A stretch of 64,000 nt of DNA from CBDBJL01 sp965206365 (GCA_965206365.1 CBDBJL010000025.1:15320-79319); one strand, 5' to 3'. Numbered from the stretch's first letter, positions 36,833 to 45,322 are shown. A program made the numbers and translations. The notes: generated from the letters alone by a model not told the origin.

Positions 36833-37135
36833 ATGATGGATGAAAAGCCAGAGGGTTCGGCAAGCACTCAGAAAGATTTAGGAGCTCGGATTGCGAAAGC
36901 TCAGGAAAAATATCAGAAATCTGAGAAAGTGCAAGAACCTGTTGCCGGTGCCGGTGTTGGGATGCGTATGGCAATAGAAATGGTGGCGGCAATTGGTGTG
37001 AGTGTTTATATTGGATATTGGTTGGATAAAGGGTTGAATACGAAACCCCTTTTTTTGCTAGTTATGTTTTTTTTGGGTGTTATCACCGGTTTTTGGGGAG
37101 TTTATCGTACAGCGAAACGTTTGGAAGGGAAATAG
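36833..37135 (+). CDS. atpI: ATP synthase accessory protein AtpI (AtpZ/AtpI family)
   Basis: 100 residues: a charged N-terminal half and two transmembrane helices (MRMAIEMVAAIGVSVYIGYWLD and PLFLLVMFFLGVITGFWGVYRTAK). The G-x-x-x-D between them (YIGYWLDKGLNTKP) is typical. AtpI assists c-ring assembly or Mg handling. It starts one base after msrB, but a terminator-like structure separates it from atpB. Confidence 0.88.
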   Translation: MMDEKPEGSASTQKDLGARIAKAQEKYQKSEKVQEPVAGAGVGMRMAIEMVAAIGVSVYIGYWLDKGLNTKPLFLLVMFFLGVITGFWGVYRTAKRLEGK

Positions 37136-37222
37136 TCGGTAACGAATTCGGGTAGCTGATAACGAATTTTGGGCTAATTTTGTTATTTTGAAAAGAAAAA
37201 TATAAAATTATGGAAACCCTAC

Positions 37223-37251
37223 TTGAATTATTTGCATTTTTGTCTTATATA
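37223..37251 (+). promoter_or_regulatory. Candidate sigma-70 promoter for the Fo genes
   Basis: TTGAAT (37223-37228), exact 17-base spacer, TATATA (37246-37251). Expected start near 37258, about 10 bases before the ribosome site of the leader peptide. One of the better sigma-70 matches in the window. Confidence 0.6.
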
Positions 37252-37282
37252 GAGGCAAGAATTTTTCAAGGAGACTTCGGAA

Positions 37283-37342
37283 ATGGTGCTTTGGCGTTAT
37301 CAAAATAGTTGGTTGAAGAATTGTTTTGATAATTTTTTTTAG
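37283..37342 (+). CDS. Putative 19-residue leader peptide upstream of atpB
   Basis: ATG 37283 to TAG 37342 encodes MVLWRYQNSWLKNCFDNFF. The ribosome site AAGGAG (37268-37273) has 9-base spacing, stronger than that of atpB itself. The second half of the reading frame is also a complete terminator-type hairpin (37297-37340). No homologue is known to me. The arrangement resembles an attenuator leader rather than a functional protein. Confidence 0.45.
   Translation: MVLWRYQNSWLKNCFDNFF
37297..37340 (+). terminator. Intrinsic-terminator hairpin inside the atpB leader ORF
   Basis: TTATCAAAATAGTT (37297-37310) pairs with AATTGTTTTGATAA (37319-37332), a continuous 14-base stem with two G-T wobbles, loop GGTTGAAG, followed directly by eight Ts (37333-37340). 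It precedes atpB by 35 bases. The stem is AT-rich, so strength is uncertain. Confidence 0.6.
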
Positions 37343-37374
37343 AAAAACCTTTAAGGTAGGTTGCGTTTAGGGTT

Positions 37375-38127
37375 ATGAGTAGCGAAACAGAAGGACATGG
37401 TGGTGGGCATTCGCCCCTTGATCAGTTTACGATTAAGCCAATTATCGATATTAAGCTTTTTGGTCTTGATATCTCTTTTACGAACTCGGCTCTGTGGATG
37501 ATGATTAGTGTTGGGCTGATCACTGTGTTTTTTCTGGCGGCAACAAGAAAGCGTGCGATGGTGCCAGGTTATACGCAGTTGCTAGGTGAAATGGTGTTTA
37601 ACACAATTGTTTCGATGGTCAAAGATAATGTTGGCAAAGAGGGTAAGGCTTATTTTCCGTTTATTCTTTCGTTGTTTATGTTTGTTTTATTCGGCAATTT
37701 ATTAGGTTTGGTGCCTAAATCCTTTACGTTTACTAGCCATATTGTGGTTAATTTTTTCATTTCTACGTTAATTTTTTTAACTGTTACCGTTATTGGAATT
37801 GTTCGGCATCGGTTAAAGTTTTTTCGGTTGTTTTTGCCCGAAGGTACACCCTTATTTTTAGCCCCGGTTTTAATTCCTATTGAATTGCTTTCTTATTTAT
37901 CGCGTCCGGTTTCTCTTGCTGTTAGGTTATTTGCCAATATGGTTGTTGGGCATGTATTGCTGAAGGTGATTGCTGGTTTTGTTGTGATTATGGGTGTGTT
38001 TGGTGTTTTGCCATTTTTAGGATTGATTGCGATTACAGCGCTTGAATTTTTGGTAGCTTTTATTCAAGCTTATGTTTTTGCAATTTTAACGTGTATTTAT
38101 TTGCATGATGCCTTGCATTTGCATTAA
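37375..38127 (+). CDS. atpB: ATP synthase Fo subunit a
   Basis: 250-residue membrane stator subunit forming the proton half-channels against the c-ring. The essential Arg184 lies in LAVRLFANMVVGH; the C-terminal helix ALEFLVAFIQAYVFAILTCIYLHDALH is typical. It opens the atpB-E-F'-F cluster, with F1 genes elsewhere, as usual in alphaproteobacteria. Confidence 0.97.
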   Translation: MSSETEGHGGGHSPLDQFTIKPIIDIKLFGLDISFTNSALWMMISVGLITVFFLAATRKRAMVPGYTQLLGEMVFNTIVSMVKDNVGKEGKAYFPFILSLFMFVLFGNLLGLVPKSFTFTSHIVVNFFISTLIFLTVTVIGIVRHRLKFFRLFLPEGTPLFLAPVLIPIELLSYLSRPVSLAVRLFANMVVGHVLLKVIAGFVVIMGVFGVLPFLGLIAITALEFLVAFIQAYVFAILTCIYLHDALHLH

Positions 38128-38170
38128 AAATATATTGATATTTGTTAATTGATTATAAAGGAGTAACAAA

Positions 38171-38398
38171 ATGGAAGCTGAAGCAGCGAAACTTATCGGA
38201 GCTGGGTTGTCTGCGGTTGGAATGATTGGTGCTGGTATTGGTGTGGGTAATGTTTGGTCAAGCTATTTCCAAGCGATTGCACGCAACCCTGCGGCAAAAA
38301 AAGAAATTGGTGCATCAATTTGGGTTGGTTTTGCGGTAACAGAGGCGATTGCCTTGTTTGCATTGTTAATCGGTTTGATGCTAATGTTTTTGTTTTAA
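38171..38398 (+). CDS. atpE: ATP synthase Fo subunit c
   Basis: 75-residue helical hairpin of the rotating ring. Gly-rich first helix (GAGLSAVGMIGAGIGVG), polar loop ARNPAAKKEI and the ion-binding Glu58 in the second helix (VTEAIALFALLIGL). No extra Na-type ligands (Gln plus Ser-Thr) are evident, so proton coupling is likely. Strong AAAGGAG ribosome site, as expected for the high copy number of c. Confidence 0.98.
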   Translation: MEAEAAKLIGAGLSAVGMIGAGIGVGNVWSSYFQAIARNPAAKKEIGASIWVGFAVTEAIALFALLIGLMLMFLF

Positions 38399-38434
38399 GC
38401 CATTTTATGATTTAGAACGGGTTGATGTAACGAT

Positions 38435-38929
38435 ATGCCACAAATTGAACAAACTTATACTTATGCTTCACAAATTTTTTGGTTGATCATTAGTTTTTCA
38501 CTATTATATGGTTTGATGCGCTTTTTGTTGATTCCTCGATTGCTTGGTATCTTGAATGCACGTGTTAATCAGGTGGCATCTGATTTGGAGCGTGCTTCTA
38601 CGGCGCGTCAAGATGCGGTGGAAGTGTTGGGTGCTTATGAACGTATTATGAGTACCGCTCAGAAAAAAAGTGATTTGCGTGTGCGTGAGGTGTTTGAAGC
38701 ACAAATGGAAATGATCAAAACTGAGAGTGAAAAATTACAAGTGGATTTGGATAAAAAATTTGCTGAAGCCGAACAACGAATTGAGGATGCGCGTATGCAG
38801 GCTTTTACCGATATTGAAACAGTGGTTCAGCCCATTGTTCATACCCTATTGGCAAGAACTTCGGATAATTTAATTGAAGTTAGCAGAGCGCGGATGTTGG
38901 CTGAAATTCGTCATGGAACAAGGGAATAA
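38435..38929 (+). CDS. atpG: ATP synthase Fo subunit b'
   Basis: 164 residues: short N-terminus, one membrane helix (IFWLIISFSLLYGLMRFLLIP) and a long charged coiled coil forming half of the peripheral stalk. Position directly after atpE and before a second b-type gene identifies it as b' (also named atpF2 or atpX). The pair b'/b is typical for alphaproteobacteria. Confidence 0.9.
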   Translation: MPQIEQTYTYASQIFWLIISFSLLYGLMRFLLIPRLLGILNARVNQVASDLERASTARQDAVEVLGAYERIMSTAQKKSDLRVREVFEAQMEMIKTESEKLQVDLDKKFAEAEQRIEDARMQAFTDIETVVQPIVHTLLARTSDNLIEVSRARMLAEIRHGTRE

Positions 38930-38932
38930 CGG

Positions 38933-39463
38933 GTGTTGCATTATTTTTCTGATCCTGCTTTTTGGGTACATCTTGCTTTTTTCGTATTTTTGGCAATTGT
39001 GATTGTGAAAGGGCGCGTTGCTGTTAAATTGATGTTAGATGGCAAAATTAGCGAGATTATTAAAGAAATTGAAAATGCGCAACAATTGCGTGAGGAGGCT
39101 TTAGGGGTTCTTGTTGAGGCGAAATATAAAGAACAATTGGCTGAAACTCGTACGCGTGATATGGTTCAAGAAACGGAAGATCGAATTCGGCATATTGAAG
39201 ATGAGGCTCGGCAAACTTTGAATCGAACCCTTGCGGTACAACGGCGTAGAATGGGTGATAAAATTCGGCGTTTAGAGTTAGATACAAGAAAAATAGTGCA
39301 TCAAGAACTGATTGCCGTTGCCATACGGGTTGCAGGTGGTGTGCTTTGTAATGATTTTCATGAGGTAGAAGATCGGCTTTATGTGAATAAAGCCATCGAT
39401 TCTTTGCCTATGGTTTATGATAAAAATACTGATTTAGAAAACATTGATTCAGAAAACGCTTGA
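38933..39463 (+). CDS. atpF: ATP synthase Fo subunit b
   Basis: 176 residues with an N-terminal membrane helix (FWVHLAFFVFLAIVIVKGR) and a long charged helix pairing with b'. There is no ATG near the start; GTG 38933 (or the adjacent TTG 38936), three bases after the b' stop, must initiate. A terminator follows at 39488. Confidence 0.92.
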   Translation: MLHYFSDPAFWVHLAFFVFLAIVIVKGRVAVKLMLDGKISEIIKEIENAQQLREEALGVLVEAKYKEQLAETRTRDMVQETEDRIRHIEDEARQTLNRTLAVQRRRMGDKIRRLELDTRKIVHQELIAVAIRVAGGVLCNDFHEVEDRLYVNKAIDSLPMVYDKNTDLENIDSENA

Positions 39464-39487
39464 GTGAAAAAATAGCAACGGAAAAAT

Positions 39488-39518
39488 ATCGGAAATAATC
39501 TTTTCCGATCTCGTTTTT
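39488..39518. terminator. Terminator between atpF and purH (convergent)
   Basis: ATCGGAAA (39488-39495) pairs with TTTCCGAT (39502-39509), six-base loop, then CTCG and TTTTT. It ends the Fo transcript and lies just outside the converging purH stop. Confidence 0.6.
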
Positions 39519-39550
39519 AAGGCTCAATTCTTAGTGGTAAAATACGGATT

Positions 39551-41104
39551 TTAGTGTCGGAAATGGCGAACTCTGGTAAAAACCATTGCCATGTTCGCTT
39601 GGTTGGCTGTGGCGATGATTTCGGCATCTCGTACGGAGCCACCTGGTTGGATGATTGCAGTTATGCCAGCATCAGCCAGAAGATTAATCGTATCGATAAA
39701 GGGGATGAAGGCATCAGAAGCAGCAACGGATTCATTTGCTCCTTGAAAGTGTCCTGCCTTATTAACAGCAATGTTTGTTGCATCTACACGGCTCATTTGC
39801 CCAGCACCAATACCAACACTTGTTCGATCACGCCCTAAAACGATCGCGTTAGATTTAACATATTTGGCAACGCGCCAGCTAAACATTAAGTCAGTCATCT
39901 CTTGTTCGGAAGCTTTGCGTTTGCTTACTATTTCCATTTCTTCAGGATTAATTGCGCCAAAATCTTCATCTTGTACCAGATAACCGCCTGAAATAGATTG
40001 AATTACGGGGAAGGGGTTATGACGTGGGATCGGTTTGATTGTTAAAATTCGTAATTTTGGTTTTTTGGCTAAGATCTTTAAAGCTTCTTCTGAAAGGCTT
40101 GGCGCAACGATTACTTCTAAAAATAGCTGGCTTAACTGTTTCGCAAGATCCACATTAATACTACGATTGAAACCAACAATTCCCCCAAAGGCTGATTTAG
40201 GGTCGCAATTAAGTGCACGTTGCCAAGATTGATCAATCGAAATGGCTTCAGCAACACCACATGGGTTGGCATGTTTAACAATACAGCAGGCAGGATTTTC
40301 AAATTCGCTAATCAATGATAATGCACAATCCGCATCAATAAAATTATTATAACTCATTTGTCCGCCTTGTAGCTGAGTGGCATGGGCAATGCCTTTGCGT
40401 TCACTTATTTGATACAAAGCTGCGCGTTGATGCGCATTTTCACCATAACGCAAATCATAATTCTTTGATGCTGATTGATTAAATTGTTGGGGAAAAGTAT
40501 CTTTATGTGTGGTTTGTAGGAACAAATAATTCGCAATATGAGAATCATACCAGCTACTGAGCGCAAAGGCTTTATGGGCTAAATATAATCGTATTTCTTC
40601 GGGAATTTTGCCATCATTTTCTTTTAAGGCTTTTGTGATCATTTGGTAATCATGATGTTCAGAAATAATAATGACATGCTGATAATTTTTTGCTGCAGCG
40701 CGCAATAATGCCGAACCCCCAATATCAATATTTTCAATGGCTTGTTCTAGGTTTCCGCCATGGTTTAGCACATTAACAAAAGGATATAAATTGATAATTA
40801 CCATATCGATGCATAGTAAATTATGCTGAATCACATGTTCGATATCATCATCATGATCACGACGGTGTAAAATGCCCCCATGGATGGCAGGATGCAATGT
40901 TCGCACCCTTCCTCCTAATATTTCAGGATAATTGGTAATATCAGAAATTTCTTCTACAATAATATTGGCTTGACGTAACAATTCGGCACTTCCGCTGGTA
41001 GATATAAATCGAAATCCATATTGCCGAAGCGTTTGTACAAAATCTACCAATCCAGTTTTATCCGATACCGAGATTAAGGCATAACGTTGATTATCAGAAG
41101 ACAC
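39551..41104 (-). CDS. purH: Bifunctional AICAR formyltransferase / IMP cyclohydrolase
   Basis: Last two steps of IMP synthesis. N-terminal IMP cyclohydrolase (ALISVSDKTGLVDFV, STSGSAELLR, GGRVRTLHPAIHGGIL) and C-terminal AICAR formyltransferase (DLRYGENAHQRAALY, CCIVKHANPCGVA, DPKSAFGGIVGFN, GIGAGQMSRVDA, ending FTRVRHFRH). I chose GTG 41104 (VSSDNQRYALISVSD) because TAAGGA lies 8 bases upstream; the longer frame to 41197 has no family match. About 517 residues. Confidence 0.95.
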   Translation of the reverse strand: MSSDNQRYALISVSDKTGLVDFVQTLRQYGFRFISTSGSAELLRQANIIVEEISDITNYPEILGGRVRTLHPAIHGGILHRRDHDDDIEHVIQHNLLCIDMVIINLYPFVNVLNHGGNLEQAIENIDIGGSALLRAAAKNYQHVIIISEHHDYQMITKALKENDGKIPEEIRLYLAHKAFALSSWYDSHIANYLFLQTTHKDTFPQQFNQSASKNYDLRYGENAHQRAALYQISERKGIAHATQLQGGQMSYNNFIDADCALSLISEFENPACCIVKHANPCGVAEAISIDQSWQRALNCDPKSAFGGIVGFNRSINVDLAKQLSQLFLEVIVAPSLSEEALKILAKKPKLRILTIKPIPRHNPFPVIQSISGGYLVQDEDFGAINPEEMEIVSKRKASEQEMTDLMFSWRVAKYVKSNAIVLGRDRTSVGIGAGQMSRVDATNIAVNKAGHFQGANESVAASDAFIPFIDTINLLADAGITAIIQPGGSVRDAEIIATANQANMAMVFTRVRHFRH

Positions 41105-41181
41105 AGAAAGAATCCTTAAGATTGCTTGTTTAAATTTACAAAAATTATTACCATATCTTTCTACAAACGCACCTACAGCTC

Positions 41182-41210
41182 TTGAAATTTTTATCAAGAA
41201 TGATTATATT
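41182..41210 (+). promoter_or_regulatory. rpoH: Candidate sigma-70 promoter of rpoH
   Basis: TTGAAA (41182-41187), 17-base spacer, TATATT (41205-41210). It predicts an rpoH leader of about 150 bases, which contains ACTCT-TGGG/CCCA-AGAGT (41275-41305) and CCAG/CTGG inverted repeats. Confidence 0.6.
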
Positions 41211-41364
41211 AATCTTATCGAACTGGGAATGTTGTTCCAGCTTGAAATCTGGAAACGGCCTGTCGAAATAATCAACTCTATGGGGAAACTATCCCAGATA
41301 AGAGTAGTTTGCAAGAGATCTAGGCAAGAAATACAGAAGAATTCACATTTTTGTTTTTGTGGGA

Positions 41365-42384
41365 ATGATTGAGATGTATGGTAAAGTTGAAATAATAGAT
41401 GCAAAGTGTGATTTTTTGCCTGTTGAAACTGGTGAGGTAACACAAGTTTGGCAAGAAAACATCCAAAATGTTGATAGCGAAGCAAAGCGTGTTGAGGGAA
41501 ATAATTTGCCGGCAATTTCAACAGATGTTGGGGGTGCTGGAAATTTAAGTCACTATTTAAATAGTATTGCTAAATATCCTTTATTGGATGTACAAGAAGA
41601 GCAAATCTTGGCGATTAGGCTTCGTGAGCAAGGTGATCTGCAAGCTGCGCATAAATTGGTGACGAGCCACTTACGGTTGGTGGCAAAGATTGCTTTTGGC
41701 TATCGTGGTTATGGGCTTCCGGTTGCAGATTTGGTTTCTGAGGGCAATTTAGGGTTGTTACAGGCGGTTAAAAATTATAATTCTGAGAAAGGTGCGAGGC
41801 TTTCTACCTACGCAATGTGGTGGATTAAAGCTTCGATTCATGAATATATTTTGCGGAGCTGGTCGCTGGTGAAAATTGGCACCACAAGTGCACAGAAGAA
41901 ATTGTTTTTTAATTTGAAAAGGTTGAAAGAAAAAGTAAAAAGATGCGATAATGGTTATTATCTTACTGATGGTGAAGTGCATTCGATTGCAAATGAACTC
42001 TCAGTTAGCGAGACTGATGTTAGGCAAATGGAAGCGCGTATGGATGGATTAGATCAATCGCTTAATACGCAAATTATTCAAGGCGAAGGGGATGATTGGC
42101 AAAGTCGGATTGTTGATGAACGTGCCAACCAAGAAGAAAATTTATTAGAAACAAATGAGAAAAAATATAATAATCAGTTATTATATCGTGCGATTGAGGG
42201 TTTGAAACAGCGGGAACGTGAAATTATTATTGCTCGGAAATTATTGGAAAAACCGAAAACATTGGAAGAGTTAAGCGCAGATTATGGTGTTTCTCGTGAG
42301 AGAATTCGACAGCTTGAAGGACAGGCAGTGCAAAATTTAAAAAAAGCTTTGCTTGCGATTACTGAGCAACCCTTACTGCAATAA
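41365..42384 (+). CDS. rpoH: RNA polymerase sigma-32 factor
   Basis: Heat-shock sigma factor. Region 2 (AAHKLVTSHLRLVAKIAFGYRGYGLPVADLVSEGNLGLLQAV), the WWIKASIHEYILRSWSLVKIGTTSAQKKLFFNLKRLK block including the RpoH box that interacts with RNA polymerase, and region 4 with YGVSRERIRQLEGQA are all clear. An N-terminal extension of about 50 residues precedes the usual start (LSHYLNSIAKYPLL). Start uncertain: GTG 41359, ATG 41365 or ATG 41374; none has a strong ribosome site. Two bases separate its stop from the converging membrane gene. Confidence 0.93.
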   Translation: MIEMYGKVEIIDAKCDFLPVETGEVTQVWQENIQNVDSEAKRVEGNNLPAISTDVGGAGNLSHYLNSIAKYPLLDVQEEQILAIRLREQGDLQAAHKLVTSHLRLVAKIAFGYRGYGLPVADLVSEGNLGLLQAVKNYNSEKGARLSTYAMWWIKASIHEYILRSWSLVKIGTTSAQKKLFFNLKRLKEKVKRCDNGYYLTDGEVHSIANELSVSETDVRQMEARMDGLDQSLNTQIIQGEGDDWQSRIVDERANQEENLLETNEKKYNNQLLYRAIEGLKQREREIIIARKLLEKPKTLEELSADYGVSRERIRQLEGQAVQNLKKALLAITEQPLLQ

Positions 42385-42386
42385 TT

Positions 42387-42842
42387 TTAAAATTCATGTG
42401 GCGCAAACCCTAAATTTCCACGTACCTTATCACCCCATTCTTCGATGATTTTTGCTTGTCTTTCTTTTAGCAGAGTTTCTTTGCGATTAATCCAAAAATC
42501 AGCCCAAATGCGAATGACTGCAGGCAAATTGCGGTAAATTATAAAACCTAATAATGCCAATCCAAGCGGTAGGACCCAGTTGGTAAGATCACGTAAAAGA
42601 ATGCTGAGTGAATTTATCGAACCATAAGTGACTAGTGAGTAATTGACCGCATGTGCGGTGCCAACAATGTTAAGGCTGCCAATGGCCTTCGTTTTAATTT
42701 GTTCAGGATCTTTATCAAAATAAGCAAGCATGAGTGTAGGTAATAGCGTAAAACTAAAAAATAAAATGCTAGGAATAAAAATAACACTTACAAGTAACAC
42801 ACACACAGCTAAAGAAAGTAGAGAAGATTGTTGTTGCGTCAT
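42387..42842 (-). CDS. Small membrane protein, partner of the pseudokinase gene
   Basis: 151 residues; family not recognised. Three to four hydrophobic segments: LSLAVCVLLVSVIFIPSILFF, LLPTLMLAYF and WVLPLGLALLGFIIYRN, then a charged cytosolic tail of about 45 residues with WADFWINRKETLLKERQAKIIEEWGDKVRG. ATG 42842 has AAAGGGA seven bases upstream; the longer frame (to 42902) would lie inside the upstream gene. It begins 11 bases after the pseudokinase stop, so both are surely cotranscribed. Confidence 0.72.
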   Translation of the reverse strand: MTQQQSSLLSLAVCVLLVSVIFIPSILFFSFTLLPTLMLAYFDKDPEQIKTKAIGSLNIVGTAHAVNYSLVTYGSINSLSILLRDLTNWVLPLGLALLGFIIYRNLPAVIRIWADFWINRKETLLKERQAKIIEEWGDKVRGNLGFAPHEF

Positions 42843-42853
42843 AAGATTTCCCT

Positions 42854-45013
42854 TTATCCAAATAATAATATGATAACGCCAAGTGCAGAGATACTTAAGC
42901 ACACGATGAGTGTATAACGATTGGAGCGTGTTTTCACATCGTCATTTACATGTTCTTTCGTGCGTGCCAATTCAGACAAGATGTTAGCATTGCGAGCATA
43001 TTCTGTACGTGCTTGGGCGTAATTACTATTATCGGTTCTGAGCAAACGGCCATCCTCAATAACATCAATGAGCTGATTTAGCCAACCTATTTTGGCAGTA
43101 TTATAGAGGCGTGTCCGCAACCGATTACGCAATTTGGTATTATGATAGCTCATTAATGCCGTTTCAAGTAGTCCGCAAGCATACTGGCATAAAATTGGGA
43201 AAGGACGCGGGCTAAAATCTTCTTGCAGTACGGATAATAAAATAATTTGCGCTTTTTTTGAGGCAAGTTCTGAATGCATATCCATAGCAATACGTAAAAC
43301 TCCGGTGAGGTTTCGTTGAATACGGGTTCCAATATAACTAATCATATGGCGATCAACCAGAAATTGGTAAGTCTCAGGATCTTCCATGCTAAGTTTTTCT
43401 TCCAAAGCATCTAAAAATGTTGCGAGATCAAAAACAAATTTACCATGAAAAATAGGTGATAGGCAAGGCAGATCAGGATAAAGCGTATAGAGCATACGCT
43501 CAAAGCCAAATTCTAACCTTTCTAGCGTGATGGCTTGGCGAGCCAAAGCAATTTCTTGAATGATCGAATTATAAATAGTACTACGGCTTTTTTGGTGGCG
43601 ATACCAATATTGAATGAGTTCAGTGCTGATAACAGATTTCAGTTGAATCATTTCGGCAGAGTTGGGATGAGCAAAAAATTGTGCAAATAACTGTCCAAAC
43701 CCGGTCATGGTAAAACGTAAATCTTGAAAAACAATCGGTGAATGTGGATTCATTAAAAATAACATTTTCGCAAAAGCGATATGTAAATTAGCATCATATC
43801 TGCTTGCCATCCCCCCTGATATGCTAACTTGACTTTGTAAATCACGAATATAATTGCTTGTCGCTTCGTCGGCAACACCGTGGCGAATCCAGATTGGAAT
43901 ATCAGGATTAATCGTTTGTTCTACAGAATCGTTCCAACTATTTGCGAAGAAGGCTGCAAGTTCGGTACTGGTATTAAAAGATTGATGGTGATAATGAAAG
44001 CTCATTCGTGAGCGTGATTTAATGATTCGCACTTTTTTTTCGCCTTGCCGACCACTGAGCCAACCATAAATACGTTCCAGGGTCCAGCGTTCGTTTACAT
44101 TATCGGCAAGCATGCCACGCAGAGGGTCTTTCATGTTGATCGGCACATTCAACCCTTCGGTTAAGGCACTGAAGCTGGAAAGGCTTAATTTACGGCGGCT
44201 AATTTCAATATCATCCATATGCGCCATAGGGATAGAACCTCGCATCAAGCAAACCATCATAACGCCAAGTGCATAGGTATCGTTACTTGATAATTCTTTA
44301 CCGCGATAATCATTATTTGCCATACCAGCGGAAATTGTTTCAAAAACCGTATGTTGCATAGTACCGGGTGGGTCTGATATGCATTGCCCTAACATATAAT
44401 CGCGTTGGACATTGCCACTAAGATCAATGAATAGGTTGGTTGGTGAAAAGGCGCGATAGGTAGCGCCGATAGTGTGTAGTTCGTTAATTGTTGAGAGTAT
44501 GGGTTGTAAGAATCGTTGCATACAAATAATCGGAGCTTGGGGCTGAAAATTCATGGTTAATTTTTGAATTAAAGGCTCACTTTGTGGGAGTGCAAATAAG
44601 ACAATTGGATATTGTTTTTTCGCATCATCTTCAATTAAATCCCAGCCTAAAGGCAATACCATATTCAGGGTTTTTAATGTTTGAAATTGTTGAAGCTGGC
44701 TAAGGCGGGGTGGGTGCGAAGCAGAACAAATTAACGTGTAATAAGAATTTTCATTATCAATTCGTTTCGTTGTTCGAAAAGCACTGGCATAGTTTGTATC
44801 TAGCCAATGGATAGGGTCGTGAAAATTGATTCTAAATTTATTATCAAATATATCCAAATAGGGGGTTTGTTCAAAATCAATGATTGCTGAGTAAATCTTG
44901 GCAATATGTTCGCTTCTTTTCGTGAATGTTTCCTTAGCAAGCGAACTACTGCCATGTCCGGCATGATGAACAATATCTTCATTGTTTCTTTCAGGTTTCG
45001 AAGGTTTTTGCAT
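42854..45013 (-). CDS. Tail-anchored protein-kinase-like protein, predicted pseudokinase
   Basis: 719 residues. Residues about 115-330 follow a Ser/Thr kinase C-lobe: NELHTIGATYRAFSPTNLFID corresponds to LHxxGIxHRDIKPxNIxxD, and SSNDTYALGVMMVCLMRG to SDxxSLGVxLxxLLTG. The HRD triad reads Y186-R187-A188, so the catalytic Asp is Ala; the Lys two on is Ser; no DFG follows (the site reads DYMLGQ); no glycine loop or ATP lysine is visible. A long helical region (about 340-680) has no recognised domain. The last 19 residues (TLIVCLSISALGVIILLFG) form a single C-terminal membrane anchor. Function unknown. Confidence 0.75.
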   Translation of the reverse strand: MQKPSKPERNNEDIVHHAGHGSSSLAKETFTKRSEHIAKIYSAIIDFEQTPYLDIFDNKFRINFHDPIHWLDTNYASAFRTTKRIDNENSYYTLICSASHPPRLSQLQQFQTLKTLNMVLPLGWDLIEDDAKKQYPIVLFALPQSEPLIQKLTMNFQPQAPIICMQRFLQPILSTINELHTIGATYRAFSPTNLFIDLSGNVQRDYMLGQCISDPPGTMQHTVFETISAGMANNDYRGKELSSNDTYALGVMMVCLMRGSIPMAHMDDIEISRRKLSLSSFSALTEGLNVPINMKDPLRGMLADNVNERWTLERIYGWLSGRQGEKKVRIIKSRSRMSFHYHHQSFNTSTELAAFFANSWNDSVEQTINPDIPIWIRHGVADEATSNYIRDLQSQVSISGGMASRYDANLHIAFAKMLFLMNPHSPIVFQDLRFTMTGFGQLFAQFFAHPNSAEMIQLKSVISTELIQYWYRHQKSRSTIYNSIIQEIALARQAITLERLEFGFERMLYTLYPDLPCLSPIFHGKFVFDLATFLDALEEKLSMEDPETYQFLVDRHMISYIGTRIQRNLTGVLRIAMDMHSELASKKAQIILLSVLQEDFSPRPFPILCQYACGLLETALMSYHNTKLRNRLRTRLYNTAKIGWLNQLIDVIEDGRLLRTDNSNYAQARTEYARNANILSELARTKEHVNDDVKTRSNRYTLIVCLSISALGVIILLFG

Positions 45014-45322
45014 GGCTAAATGTAACCAACTCCTTGAATTTATTTCTATCCACCAGTGTCAAAGAGACTTTGTGGAATCGATATTGGGAAAATATCAATA
45101 TTTTAAGTGATCACGTATCGGATAACGACATCCGTTACCCCTAAAGTGCCAGAAAAACAATATAAATTCAATAAAATTATACGGATAAAATCTGATAAGA
45201 ACAGGAAAAGAATTTTATTTCTGAAATTACTCTTGCAAAAATGGTATTCGTTCGCTTAATATTCTGTAGAATTATTTTTCATAAACAGCATTGCATTTTT
45301 GCATCAAAAAGGAGTATCTATT
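45014..45322 (+). promoter_or_regulatory. recA: Divergent region before recA with promoter and SOS-box-like sites
   Basis: A 309-base region without a gene. The probable recA promoter is TTGCAA (45233-45238), 18-base spacer, TAATAT (45257-45262). GTTC-N7-ATTC at 45250-45264 overlaps the -10, and GAAC-N7-GAAT lies at 45199-45213. Both are one base from the alphaproteobacterial LexA box GAAC-N7-GAAC/GTTC-N7-GTTC. The recA ribosome site AAAGGAG is at 45308-45314. Confidence 0.65.

Noticed and set aside
39554..39838. A 94-residue plus-strand frame opposite purH
   Set aside because: Antisense to the well-conserved PurH C-terminus, with no ribosome site and no recognisable domain.
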